From the NCBI RefSeq assembly GCF_022014495.1, contig NZ_JAKLSQ010000019.1:141009-205008 (forward strand): a stretch of DNA of 64,000 nt, written 5' to 3'. Source of the DNA: Sandaracinobacteroides sayramensis. Its GTDB lineage: Bacteria > Pseudomonadota > Alphaproteobacteria > Sphingomonadales > Sphingomonadaceae. Both the position numbers and the translations under genes were made by a program. This document shows positions 34,621-42,400 of the stretch, one piece after another; position 1 is the first letter of the stretch; the number at the start of each line of letters is the position of its first letter. Below the pieces are notes generated by a model. The model was not told the DNA's origin, did no database searches, and saw only the letters and a program-made list of their open reading frames with translations.

Positions 34621-34687
34621 GAAAAGAGGGTGCAGGGAAATCATTTCCCTGCTGGGTCCAGGGCGAAGCCCTGGCCGCCGGAGGCAA
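34621..34687 (+). repeat. Composite double-palindrome repeat, family B
   Basis: Contains CAGGGAAATCATTTCCCTG and CCAGGGCGAAGCCCTGG separated by CTGGGT. A near-identical inverted copy is at 49837-49900, including the flanking AAAAGAGGGTG. Confidence 0.88.
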
Positions 34688-34847
34688 AAACCCCGACCGC
34701 CGCCGAACCCCCGACAACTCTCCTGTGGATGAATCCGACAGAACCGGAAAACCGCCGAGGGAAAGCATCCACAGCCCCGATTCCGCCTGAAACCTGCGAT
34801 TCCCCCTCTACCCAAAGCGGCATCGCCTGGCGCAAAGAGGTCGGCCC

Positions 34848-36338
34848 ATGACAGTCCTGCCTCACCCCTCCAGCATCGACCCCGCCGGCAACGGCGTCCA
34901 GCGCATTCCGTTCAACATCGAGGCGGAGAAGGCGCTTCTCGGCGCGCTGCTGCTGGAGAACCGACTGCTGGAGGACATCCACCTGCAACTGCGGGACGAG
35001 CATTTCTACGAGCCGCTGCACGGCCGCGTGTTCGCGCAGATCCGCCGGCTGGCGGACCATAATATGGTCGCCAACCCCGTCACGCTGCGGCCCCTGTTCG
35101 AGACGGACGCGGCGATCGCCGAACTGGGCGGCCCCACCTATCTGCTGCGGCTGACCGAGGATCCGGCCGTGGTCATCGCCGCGCGGGACTGCGCGCAGCA
35201 GATCTACGATCTCGCCCTGCTGCGCGCGCTGGTGCTGGTCGGCGCGGAACTGGTAAGTTCCGCCACCGACACCAGCAGCGAAGTCGCGCCGATGAAGCAG
35301 ATCGAGGCGGCGGAGGAAGCGCTGTATCGCGTCGCGGAAACCGGCGAGGTCTCGGGCGCGTCGGTCGATTTCGCCGGCGCGGCCAGGAAGGCCGTGGAAA
35401 TGGCGGCCAAGGCGATGAAGTCGGGCGGGCATCTGTCGGGCCTGACGACCGGGCTCACCGGCCTCAACAACAAGATCGGCGGCCTGCACAATTCCGACCT
35501 TCTGGTGCTCGCCGGCCGCCCGGCCATGGGGAAGACGGCGCTCGCCACCAACATCGCCTTCGCCACCGCCTATCGCGCGAAGCAGGACGAGCGGGAGGGC
35601 ATTTCCGCCTCGTCGGGCGCCCCGGTCGCCTTCTTCAGCCTGGAAATGTCGGCGGACCAGCTCGCCAACCGGATTCTGGCCGAGCAGTCGCAGATCAGCT
35701 CGGAGAATCTGCGGATGGGGAAGATCACCCAGGCGGAATTCAACGACCTCGCGCGCGCGGCGGAAAATCTCTTCGACCTGCCGCTCTACATCGACGACAC
35801 GCCGGCGCTTTCGATCGCGGCGCTGCGCACCCGCGCCCGGCGGCTGAAGCGGCAGAAGAAGATCGGCCTCATCGTCATCGACTATCTGCAACTGCTGCAG
35901 GGCACGGCGCGCAACGCCGCCGAGAACCGGGTGCAGGAAATCTCCGAGATCACCCGCGGCCTGAAGACGCTGGCGAAGGAGCTGGACATTCCGGTTATCG
36001 CGCTGTCCCAGCTCAGCCGGCAGGTGGAAAACCGCGAGGACAAGCGGCCGCAACTGTCCGACCTGCGGGAATCGGGCACCATCGAGCAGGACGCGGATAT
36101 CGTGCTCTTCGTCTTCCGCGAGGAATATTATCACGAGGGGAAGAAGCCCGAGGACGGCAGCGAAAAGTTCCAGGCCTGGCTGGAAAAGGCCGACAGGCTG
36201 CGCGGCCGCGCCGAGGTGATCGTCGCCAAGCAGCGGCACGGGGCCACCGGCACGGTGCCGCTGATGTTCCACCGCGAGTTCACCCGCTTCTCCGACCCGG
36301 CGGAAGGCGAAAGCTGGGCCTCCGATTACGGCGACTAG
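34848..36338 (+). CDS. dnaB: Replicative DNA helicase DnaB
   Basis: The 496-residue product is a standard DnaB: N-terminal primase-interacting domain (IPFNIEAEKALLGALLLENR), linker, and RecA-like helicase domain with Walker A GRPAMGKT (223-230), Walker B LIVIDYLQLL, and VIALSQLSRQVENREDKRPQ plus DLRESGTIEQDADIVLFVFR. It unwinds DNA ahead of the replication fork as a hexamer. No intein interrupts the common insertion sites. The start ATG at 34848 follows a GAGGTCGGCCC stretch. The gene is flanked on both sides by palindromic repeats. Confidence 0.97.
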   Translation: MTVLPHPSSIDPAGNGVQRIPFNIEAEKALLGALLLENRLLEDIHLQLRDEHFYEPLHGRVFAQIRRLADHNMVANPVTLRPLFETDAAIAELGGPTYLLRLTEDPAVVIAARDCAQQIYDLALLRALVLVGAELVSSATDTSSEVAPMKQIEAAEEALYRVAETGEVSGASVDFAGAARKAVEMAAKAMKSGGHLSGLTTGLTGLNNKIGGLHNSDLLVLAGRPAMGKTALATNIAFATAYRAKQDEREGISASSGAPVAFFSLEMSADQLANRILAEQSQISSENLRMGKITQAEFNDLARAAENLFDLPLYIDDTPALSIAALRTRARRLKRQKKIGLIVIDYLQLLQGTARNAAENRVQEISEITRGLKTLAKELDIPVIALSQLSRQVENREDKRPQLSDLRESGTIEQDADIVLFVFREEYYHEGKKPEDGSEKFQAWLEKADRLRGRAEVIVAKQRHGATGTVPLMFHREFTRFSDPAEGESWASDYGD

Positions 36339-36353
36339 GCAGGCCCCCCCATT

Positions 36354-36447
36354 CCCGTCACCCCGGGCTTGACCCGGGGTCCAGCTTTTCTGCAGCCACC
36401 ACGCTAGAGGAAGAAAGCCGGACCTCCGCTCAAGCCCGGGGCGACGG
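36354..36447. repeat. Inverted pair of family 1 REP-like repeats
   Basis: A full copy at 36354-36387 (CGTCACCCCGGGCTTGACCC...) is followed at 36428-36447 by a partial inverted copy (CTCAAGCCCGGGGCGACGG). It lies 16 bases beyond the dnaB stop. Confidence 0.85.
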
Positions 36448-36535
36448 AAAAAATGTATTTATGGATGGCTTGTATAGGCTCCCAACCTGGGGCCTAAGGG
36501 CTTCCCGCCCCCGGCCTGCCAGAAACGCGACACCC

Positions 36536-37549
36536 ATGGACTTCACTTCCGACAACGCCGCCGGCGTGCACCCGGCCATCCTGCGGGCCGTCGCCGACGC
36601 GGCCGGCCCCGAACCGGCCGGCTACGACGGAGACCGTTTCTCCGCCCGGCTGGACGACGCCTTCTCGCAACTGTTCGAACGGCCGGTGAAGGCTTTCGCC
36701 GTCCCCTCGGGCACGGCCGCCAACGCGCTGGGCCTAGCCGCCGTCACCCCGCCGTTCGGCGGCGTCTGGTGCCATGCGGAAGCGCATATCGAGGTGGACG
36801 AAGCCGGCGCCATCCCCTTCTACACCGGCGGCGCGACGCTGATGCTGGTGCCGGCTCCGGCCGGCAAGCTGACGGTCGCAGCGCTGGACGAAGCCGCCGC
36901 CCGCCGCCGGGGCGATGTGCACCAGGTGCAGCCGGCGGCGCTCAGCCTGACGCAGGCGACCGAGTGCGGCACCGTCTACCGGCCGGACGAAGTGGCGGCG
37001 CTGGCGCAATGGGCCAAAGCGCGCGGACTGAAGGTGCAGATGGATGGCGCCCGCTTCGCCAACGCCGTCCGGCATCTGGGCTGCGCGCCCGCGGACGTCA
37101 CCTGGCGCGCCGGCGTCGACCTCCTCTCCTTCGGCTGCATCAAGAACGGCGGCATGTCGGCCGAAGCGCTCATCGTCTTCGACGAGGCGCTGGCGCAGAG
37201 CATCCCCGTCCGCCGCAAGCGCGCCGGGCTGATGCCGTCGAAAGGCCGCTTCGCCGCCGCGCAACTGCTGGCGATGCTGGAAGGCGGGCTGTGGCTGGAG
37301 ATCGCCGCCGGTTCCAACGCCGCGGCGCAGCGGCTGGCGAAGGCCGCCGCGGGCCGCCTGCTCTACCCCGTCGAAGCCAATGAACTGTTCCTGCACCTGA
37401 ACGAGGCCGAACGCGCGCGCCTGCGCGCGCAGGGCTTCAGCTTCTACGACTGGGAACTGGCTGGGCCGGAAGCCGCGCGCTTCGTGATCCGCTGGGATCA
37501 GGCGGAAACCGCCATCGAAAGCCTCGCCTCCGCCCTCGCTTCTCTCTGA
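36536..37549 (+). CDS. Low-specificity L-threonine aldolase
   Basis: The 337-residue product is a PLP-dependent beta-eliminating lyase-fold enzyme of the threonine aldolase family, which splits L-threonine or L-allo-threonine into glycine and acetaldehyde. Landmarks: MDFTSDNAAGVHPAIL at the start, VPSGTAANALGLAA (phosphate grip), HAEAHIEVDEAGA, Asp170 in QMDGARFANA and the PLP Lys203 in SFGCIKNGG. The ATG at 36536 matches the family N-terminus. The EamA transporter follows 20 bases after the stop, perhaps in the same unit. Confidence 0.93.
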   Translation: MDFTSDNAAGVHPAILRAVADAAGPEPAGYDGDRFSARLDDAFSQLFERPVKAFAVPSGTAANALGLAAVTPPFGGVWCHAEAHIEVDEAGAIPFYTGGATLMLVPAPAGKLTVAALDEAAARRRGDVHQVQPAALSLTQATECGTVYRPDEVAALAQWAKARGLKVQMDGARFANAVRHLGCAPADVTWRAGVDLLSFGCIKNGGMSAEALIVFDEALAQSIPVRRKRAGLMPSKGRFAAAQLLAMLEGGLWLEIAAGSNAAAQRLAKAAAGRLLYPVEANELFLHLNEAERARLRAQGFSFYDWELAGPEAARFVIRWDQAETAIESLASALASL

Positions 37550-37569
37550 CTCGCCCGAAAGCCCTTCCC

Positions 37570-38469
37570 ATGTCGCCGCGCACGATGCTGCAATTCGCCA
37601 TAGTCACCCTCATCTGGGGGACGACCTGGATCGTCATCAAATATCAGCTCGGCGACGTGAACCCCAGCTGGTCGGTCAGCTACCGCTTCCTGACGGGTGG
37701 CCTCACCCTGCTTGCCTGGTGCGCGGTGAAGCGCCTGCCGCTCACCGTGCCGCGCCACGCGCTGCCCTTCCTGTTCGCCATCGGCCTGTTCCAGTTCGTG
37801 CTGAACTTCAACTTCGTCTATCGGTCGGAGCTTTACATCCCGTCGGGCATCCCGGCGGTCGCCTTCGCGCTGCTGATGGTGCCGAACGCATTGCTCGCAT
37901 GGGCCTTCCTGAAGCGCCCGGTCAGCCGCCAGTTCCTGCTCGGCGCCACGCTTGGCATTTTCGGCGTCGGCCTGCTGTTCGCGCAGCAGCTTTCGCTTCC
38001 GGGCAGCCGCGCCGAAACGATGCTGGGCCTCACGCTGGTGATCGCCGGCGTGCTGTCCGCCAGCATCGCCAATGTGATGCAAGCCAGCCCCCGCGCGCTC
38101 ACCTTCCCGGCGCTTCCCGGCCTCGCCTGGGCGATGCTGATCGGCGCGGGCGTGAACGCCCTCGTCGCCATGGTCTTCGTCGGCCCGCCGCAGTTCGACA
38201 CGGCGCCCAGCTACTGGCTGGGCTTCCTCTATCTCGGCGTCTTCGCCAGCGCGCTGGCCTTCGCCCTCTATTTCGACCTGATCCGCAAGATGGGGCCGGC
38301 GGAAGCCGCCTGGACCAGCGTCCTCATCCCGATCATCGCCATGGCGATCTCGACCGTGGCCGAGGATTTCCGCTGGACCCCGCTCGCCATCGGCGGCTCG
38401 GCGCTGGCGCTCGTGGGGCTGGTCGTGGCGCTGCGCCAGCCGGCGCGGCGCCCCGATCCTCAGAGATAG
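37570..38469 (+). CDS. DMT-superfamily EamA transporter
   Basis: The 299-residue product has ten predicted membrane helices in two EamA repeats. The N-terminal repeat starts LQFAIVTLIWGTTWIVIKYQ and has SYRFLTGGLTLLAWCAV. The second repeat includes WLGFLYLGVFASALAFALYF and AAWTSVLIPIIAMAIS, both typical. Members export amino acids or metabolites, or act as drug/metabolite transporters; the substrate is unknown. Its place right after threonine aldolase hints at amino-acid export but this is only inference. Its last ten bases overlap the convergent flavin reductase gene. Confidence 0.92.
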   Translation: MSPRTMLQFAIVTLIWGTTWIVIKYQLGDVNPSWSVSYRFLTGGLTLLAWCAVKRLPLTVPRHALPFLFAIGLFQFVLNFNFVYRSELYIPSGIPAVAFALLMVPNALLAWAFLKRPVSRQFLLGATLGIFGVGLLFAQQLSLPGSRAETMLGLTLVIAGVLSASIANVMQASPRALTFPALPGLAWAMLIGAGVNALVAMVFVGPPQFDTAPSYWLGFLYLGVFASALAFALYFDLIRKMGPAEAAWTSVLIPIIAMAISTVAEDFRWTPLAIGGSALALVGLVVALRQPARRPDPQR

Positions 38470-38969
38470 CCGCCGCGCACGAACATCAGCGGATGCCGGT
38501 TCTCGGCCGAGCGGAAGCTGTCGATCCGGCCGATCAGCACCTGATGGTCCCCGGCGTCGACATCCTGCACCAGCGTGCAGGCGAAATTGGCGCAGGCGCC
38601 TTCCAGCAGCAGCAGGCCGGATTCCGATTCCACCCACTCGCCCTCGCCGAAGCGGTCCTCCCGGCGGGAGGCGAAACAGTCGGCGACGCCGCGCTGGCCG
38701 GCGGAGAGCACGCTCACGCCGAACAGGCCGCTGTGGCGGATGGCCGGCAGGCTGCGGATGTTCCGCCCCGGGCACACCAGCAGCATCGGCGGGTCGAGAG
38801 AAACGGAGGTGAAGCTGTTGGCGGTGAAGCCCACCGGATTGCCGTCGCGGTCGAAGCTGGTGACGATCGTCACCCCGGTCGCGAAGCAGCCGAAGGCGTC
38901 GCGCAACGGGCGATGGTCCGGCAGCGGATGCACGTGGGGCTGGATGAGGGCGGGGCGCTTGTCGCTCAT
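38460..38969 (-). CDS. Flavin reductase domain protein
   Basis: The 169-residue product belongs to the HpaC/NtaB-like flavin reductase family, which gives reduced FMN or FAD to a partner monooxygenase. Motifs: LRDAFGCFATGVTIVTSFD, PVGFTANSFTSVSLDPPMLL, NIRSLPAIRHSGLFGVSVLS, and the GDHQVLIGRI close to the end. No partner monooxygenase gene is beside it. It is a cytoplasmic dimeric enzyme of normal length. It overlaps the EamA gene tail by ten bases on the opposite strand. Confidence 0.93.
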   Translation of the reverse strand: MSDKRPALIQPHVHPLPDHRPLRDAFGCFATGVTIVTSFDRDGNPVGFTANSFTSVSLDPPMLLVCPGRNIRSLPAIRHSGLFGVSVLSAGQRGVADCFASRREDRFGEGEWVESESGLLLLEGACANFACTLVQDVDAGDHQVLIGRIDSFRSAENRHPLMFVRGGYL

Positions 38970-38999
38970 GCCCCCTTCAACCCGCTGCGCGACGCGAAG

Positions 39000-39037
39000 G
39001 CAAGAGAAAGGCCCGCCCCGGCTTGCCGGGGCGGGCC
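39000..39037 (-). terminator. Rho-independent terminator of the padR gene
   Basis: On the minus strand, nine bases after the padR stop, a perfect 13-bp stem (39010-39022 with 39025-39037; GGCCCGCCCCGGC / GCCGGGGCGGGCC) is followed by TTTCTCTT. Confidence 0.85.
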
Positions 39038-39046
39038 ATATCCGCG

Positions 39047-39709
39047 TCAGAGCCGCTCGATCTTCGACGCCGCCTCGTCCAGCAGCGCCGCCACGTTTAG
39101 CATGCGCTCCTTGCCGGCGCCTTCCTCGCGCAGCTTCGTCTGCAACACGGCGGCGAGGTTCGCCATCGCCCGCCTGACCGGCGCCGGATCGGCGCCGCCG
39201 GCGGGCGCGGCCAGCGCCTTCAGCCGCGCCATCGCCGCTTCCGCCGCTTCGGCATGGACGACGAGATAGGCCTTGCCGTCCTCGGTGATGGCGAAGCTGC
39301 GGCGGCTGCCGTCCTCGGCGGAAGGCGCGATCAGCTCCATTTCCGCCAGCAGGCTCAGCATCGGGTAGATGACTCCGGGGCTGGGCGCATATTGGCCGCC
39401 GGTCAGCTCCTCGATGGCGCGGATGATGTCATAGCCGTGGCGCGACTCGGCGGAGACGAGGGTCAGCACCACCAGCCGCAGCGACTCGGCGTCGAAACGC
39501 CGGCGGCGCCCGCCGCGGCCACCGCCGGGCCCGGCGAAATCGCCAGCGCCGAACTTGTCGCCGAAGCCACCGTGGCGGCCACCGAAGCCGCGCCCGAAGC
39601 CCCGGCCGCCAAAGGCGGCTTCGAAACCACGGCCGCCGAAGGCGCTCTCAAAGCCGCGACGGCCGAAACCATGGCCGCAACGGCGGCCTTCAGAATGGGA
39701 AGAATGCAT
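39047..39709 (-). CDS. PadR-family transcriptional regulator with Gly/Arg-rich N-terminus
   Basis: The 220-residue product has an unusual N-terminal ~70 residues made of repeats such as GFGGRG, GGRGFEAAF and GGRHGGFG, and then a PadR winged-helix domain (RLVVLTLVSAESRHGYDIIR, AIEELTGGQYAPSPGVIYPM, LSLLAEMELI). A C-terminal helical dimer region follows. PadR proteins repress by binding short palindromes and respond to phenolics, drugs or metals. I chose ATG 39709 because AAAGGA lies ahead of it; ATG 39724 is five codons upstream. A 12-bp perfect palindrome lies 50 bases upstream (39759-39770), a likely autoregulatory site. Confidence 0.9.
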   Translation of the reverse strand: MHSSHSEGRRCGHGFGRRGFESAFGGRGFEAAFGGRGFGRGFGGRHGGFGDKFGAGDFAGPGGGRGGRRRRFDAESLRLVVLTLVSAESRHGYDIIRAIEELTGGQYAPSPGVIYPMLSLLAEMELIAPSAEDGSRRSFAITEDGKAYLVVHAEAAEAAMARLKALAAPAGGADPAPVRRAMANLAAVLQTKLREEGAGKERMLNVAALLDEAASKIERL

Positions 39710-39758
39710 GGAATGTCCTTTCATGCCCCGTCATATCGGAGCATGTCGAAACATTATC

Positions 39759-39770
39759 AAGATATATCTT
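39759..39770. promoter_or_regulatory. Palindromic site upstream of padR, probable operator
   Basis: AAGATATATCTT is a perfect 12-bp palindrome in an unusually AT-rich stretch between padR and the enoyl-CoA hydratase end. It has the size and symmetry expected for autoregulation by a PadR dimer. Binding is inferred. Confidence 0.6.
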
Positions 39771-39784
39771 AGATCGTTTTTAAT

Positions 39785-40585
39785 CTATTTTCCGCTAAAC
39801 TCGGCCGGCCGCTTCTGCAGGAAGGCCTGCACCCCTTCCGCGAAGTCCGGGCTGCGCCCCGCCGCCATCTGGTTGCGCCGCTCCAGCATCAGCGCTTCGG
39901 TCAGCGTCCGGTCTAGGCAATCGCGGATGCCGCTGCGGATCAGCGTCAGCGCCCGCGTCGGGCCCTTCGCCAGCTTGCCGGCGATCGCCTGTGCGCGCGG
40001 CAGCAGGTCGGCGTCCTCCACCACTTCCGACACCATGCCCCATTCATAGGCCAGCTCCGCTGGAATCCGCTCGCCCAGCATCATCATCCGCGTCGCCCGC
40101 GCCCGGCCCACCATGCGCGGCAGCATCCACGTCGAGCCCACGTCCGGCACCAGCCCGATGTTCACGAACGCCTGCAGGAAATAGGCGGATTTCGCCGCGA
40201 CGATGATGTCGCCGGCCAGCGCGTAGGAACAGCCCGCCCCGGCCGCCGGCCCGTTCACCGCCGTCACGAAGGGCACGGGCAGCGCGAACAACCGCTCCAG
40301 CAGCACGTTGAAATGCGTTTCCAGCACCTTGCCAGCGTCCACCGGGCCGTCGCCCATTGCCGCGCCGGCCCCGCCGGAGGACAGGTCCGCGCCGGACGAG
40401 AACCCCCGCCCCGCCCCCGTCAGCACCAGGCAGCGCGCCGGGGACAGGCCGTCGCGGATCCGGTCCACGGCCTCGATCATTTCCGCCAGCACGTCCATGT
40501 CCAGGCTGTTCAGCCGGTCCGGGCGGTTGATGGTCAGGGTGGCCACGCCATCGGCCTCGTCCCAAAGAATATGCTTGAAGCCCAT
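39785..40585 (-). CDS. Enoyl-CoA hydratase/isomerase family protein
   Basis: The 266-residue product is a crotonase-fold enzyme, probably an enoyl-CoA hydratase or isomerase in fatty acid or aromatic acid breakdown. Motifs: TLTINRPDRLNSLDMDV, the oxyanion loop GAGRGFSSGADL, AVNGPAAGAGCSYALAGDII, and VNIGLVPDVGSTWMLPRMVG where the Asp replaces the usual second Glu, as in PaaG-type enzymes. The start ATG 40585 is preceded by GGGAGGATCGAG. It is transcribed in the same direction as padR but is 60 bases upstream of it; co-transcription is possible. Confidence 0.92.
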   Translation of the reverse strand: MGFKHILWDEADGVATLTINRPDRLNSLDMDVLAEMIEAVDRIRDGLSPARCLVLTGAGRGFSSGADLSSGGAGAAMGDGPVDAGKVLETHFNVLLERLFALPVPFVTAVNGPAAGAGCSYALAGDIIVAAKSAYFLQAFVNIGLVPDVGSTWMLPRMVGRARATRMMMLGERIPAELAYEWGMVSEVVEDADLLPRAQAIAGKLAKGPTRALTLIRSGIRDCLDRTLTEALMLERRNQMAAGRSPDFAEGVQAFLQKRPAEFSGK

Positions 40586-40685
40586 CTCGATCCTCCCAAG
40601 GTTAGAGGTCATGGCTCTAGCGCGGCCGGCATCGGGCCCGCCGCTCGGCAAAAGGCGAGGGTTTCCCCCGTCCTGCGGAAAACGC

Positions 40686-42164
40686 TCAGTCCCTGCGGGT
40701 GGCGCTGACCAGCAGGAAGGCGGGAATCCCCTCCTCGCCGAAGCCCGGCGCCTGCGCCGGCTCGCGCCGGTCCTCGCGCGGACGCTCTTCCCCGCGTTCC
40801 TCCCGCCGATCGTCGCGCCGCCCCCGCGCCTTGCGCTCGCCCCGATCCCGCTCCGGCCGATCCCGCTCCGGCCGTTCGCGCGCGGGCTTCTCCCGCTCGG
40901 CCGCATCTTCGGTGCGGCCCTCATCCTTGCGCCCGCCATCCCTGGAGCCGCCGCGATTGCGCGCGCCACGCCCGCCGCGCCCTTCGGGCCTCTCGTCCGC
41001 GCGCCGCTCTTCGGCCTCTTCCGCCGCATCCGCCTCGCGCGCGCCGCCGTCCGCCGGCTGCCGGCGGGGAATCTTCTGGCCGGTCAGCTTCTCGACATTG
41101 TGGATCGCTTCCTCGTCCTCGGGCGAGACCAGGGTGATGGCCACGCCCTTCTGCCCGGCGCGGCCGGTGCGGCCGATGCGGTGGACATAATCGTCCGGGT
41201 GCCAGGGCACGTCGAAGTTGAACACATGGCTGACGCCCTTGATGTCCAGCCCGCGCGCCGCCACGTCGGAGGCGACGAGGATGTTGATCTCCCCGTCCTT
41301 GAAGCGGTCCAGCTCGCGGATTCGGTCCGGCTGGTCCATGTCGCCGTGGATCTGCCCCACCTTGAACTTGTGCCGCTTCAGGCTGGAGGCGAGGTCGCGC
41401 ACCATCGTCTTGCGGTTGCAGAAGATGATGCCCGTCTTCACTTCTTCTTCGTGCAGCAGGTCGCGCAGCAATTCCCGCTTGCCGCGCTGCGAAACCGAAA
41501 CCAGCGACTGGGCGATATCCTTGTTGGTGCTGGCCGGCCGGGCGATTTCCACCGTCTTCGGGTTGGACATGAAGCGGTCCGCCAGCTTCTTCACCGGCGC
41601 CGGCATGGTGGCGGAGAACAGCAGCGTCTGCCGCTCGGCCTTGATGAGGGTGCAGATCTTCTCGACATCGGGGATGAACCCCATGTCCAGCATGCGGTCC
41701 GCCTCGTCGATCACCAGCACGTCCACGCCGGACAGCAGGATCTTGCCCCGCTGGTGCTGGTCCAGCAGCCGGCCCGGGGTGGCGATCAGCACGTCCACGC
41801 CCTTTTCCAGCGCTTTGTCCTGGTCGCCGAAGGCCACGCCGCCGATCAGCAGCGCCATGGAAAGCTTGTGATACTTCCCATATTTCTCGAAATTCTCCGC
41901 CACCTGCGCGGCCAGTTCGCGCGTCGGTTCCAGGATCAGGCTGCGCGGCATCCGCGCCCGGCTGCGCCCCTCGGCCAATATGTCGATCATCGGCAGCACG
42001 AAGCTTGCCGTCTTGCCCGTGCCGGTCTGCGCGACGGCGATCAGGTCCTTGCCCATCAGCACGGGCGGGATGGCGGCCGCCTGGATTGCGGTCGGCTCGG
42101 TATAGCCGCTGTCGGCCACGGCCTTCAGAAGGGCGTCGGACAGATGAAGGTCAGAAAAGGGCAA
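40686..42164 (-). CDS. DEAD-box RNA helicase, RhlE type
   Basis: The 492-residue product has all helicase motifs: Q motif (TEPTAIQAAAIP), Walker A AQTGTGKT (45-52), PTRELAAQV, DEAD (153-156), SAT, and in the second domain VASDVAARGLDIKG and HRIGRTGRAGQKG. The core ends near residue 370. The last ~120 residues are a low-complexity tail of Arg, Glu, Asp and Gly (DRPERDRGERKARGRRDD-like), typical of RhlE-type RNA helicases and probably disordered and RNA-binding. Function is RNA remodelling in ribosome assembly or mRNA decay, and cold adaptation. The Arg-rich tail is longer than in E. coli RhlE. Confidence 0.95.
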   Translation of the reverse strand: MPFSDLHLSDALLKAVADSGYTEPTAIQAAAIPPVLMGKDLIAVAQTGTGKTASFVLPMIDILAEGRSRARMPRSLILEPTRELAAQVAENFEKYGKYHKLSMALLIGGVAFGDQDKALEKGVDVLIATPGRLLDQHQRGKILLSGVDVLVIDEADRMLDMGFIPDVEKICTLIKAERQTLLFSATMPAPVKKLADRFMSNPKTVEIARPASTNKDIAQSLVSVSQRGKRELLRDLLHEEEVKTGIIFCNRKTMVRDLASSLKRHKFKVGQIHGDMDQPDRIRELDRFKDGEINILVASDVAARGLDIKGVSHVFNFDVPWHPDDYVHRIGRTGRAGQKGVAITLVSPEDEEAIHNVEKLTGQKIPRRQPADGGAREADAAEEAEERRADERPEGRGGRGARNRGGSRDGGRKDEGRTEDAAEREKPARERPERDRPERDRGERKARGRRDDRREERGEERPREDRREPAQAPGFGEEGIPAFLLVSATRRD

Positions 42165-42276
42165 GTCTTATCCTTGAGAAGGCCCATCCGCCCGGGAACA
42201 CGGCCGGCGAACCGCAGTGCGACACCGGCGGGCCATACAGTCTGGCGCAACAATTGGAAAGAGCGCCGCTCGACAT

Positions 42277-42312
42277 GCCTGCAATCGGGCCTGCAATCGG
42301 GCCTGCAATCAG
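42277..42312. repeat. Three tandem copies of a 12-bp unit
   Basis: GCCTGCAATCGG is repeated three times, the last with one change. It lies in the gap between the TonB-dependent receptor end and the helicase start. Confidence 0.85.
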
Positions 42313-42315
42313 GCG

Positions 42316-42353
42316 GCGAAAAGGCAAAGGGGGAAGCGGTTTCCCGCTCCCCC
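42316..42353 (-). terminator. Probable terminator of the TonB-dependent receptor gene
   Basis: On the minus strand, about 48 bases after the receptor stop, a GC-rich stem (GGGGGAGCGGG pairing with CCGCTTCCCCC, one bulge) is followed by TTTGCCTTTT. Confidence 0.65.
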
Positions 42354-42400
42354 CTCGGGCGGGCGATGATTCAGCCCGTCCTCCCCAGCCCCGGAAAGCC

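Larger units (their letters stand above)
34341..34847. other. Repeat-rich intergenic region upstream of dnaB
   Basis: No gene is found. It contains an inverted pair of family 1 palindromes (34431-34463 and 34510-34543) and a family B composite repeat (34621-34687). The stretch next to dnaB (34700-34847) is less repetitive and likely holds the dnaB promoter and ribosome site; no specific boxes can be assigned. Confidence 0.6.
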
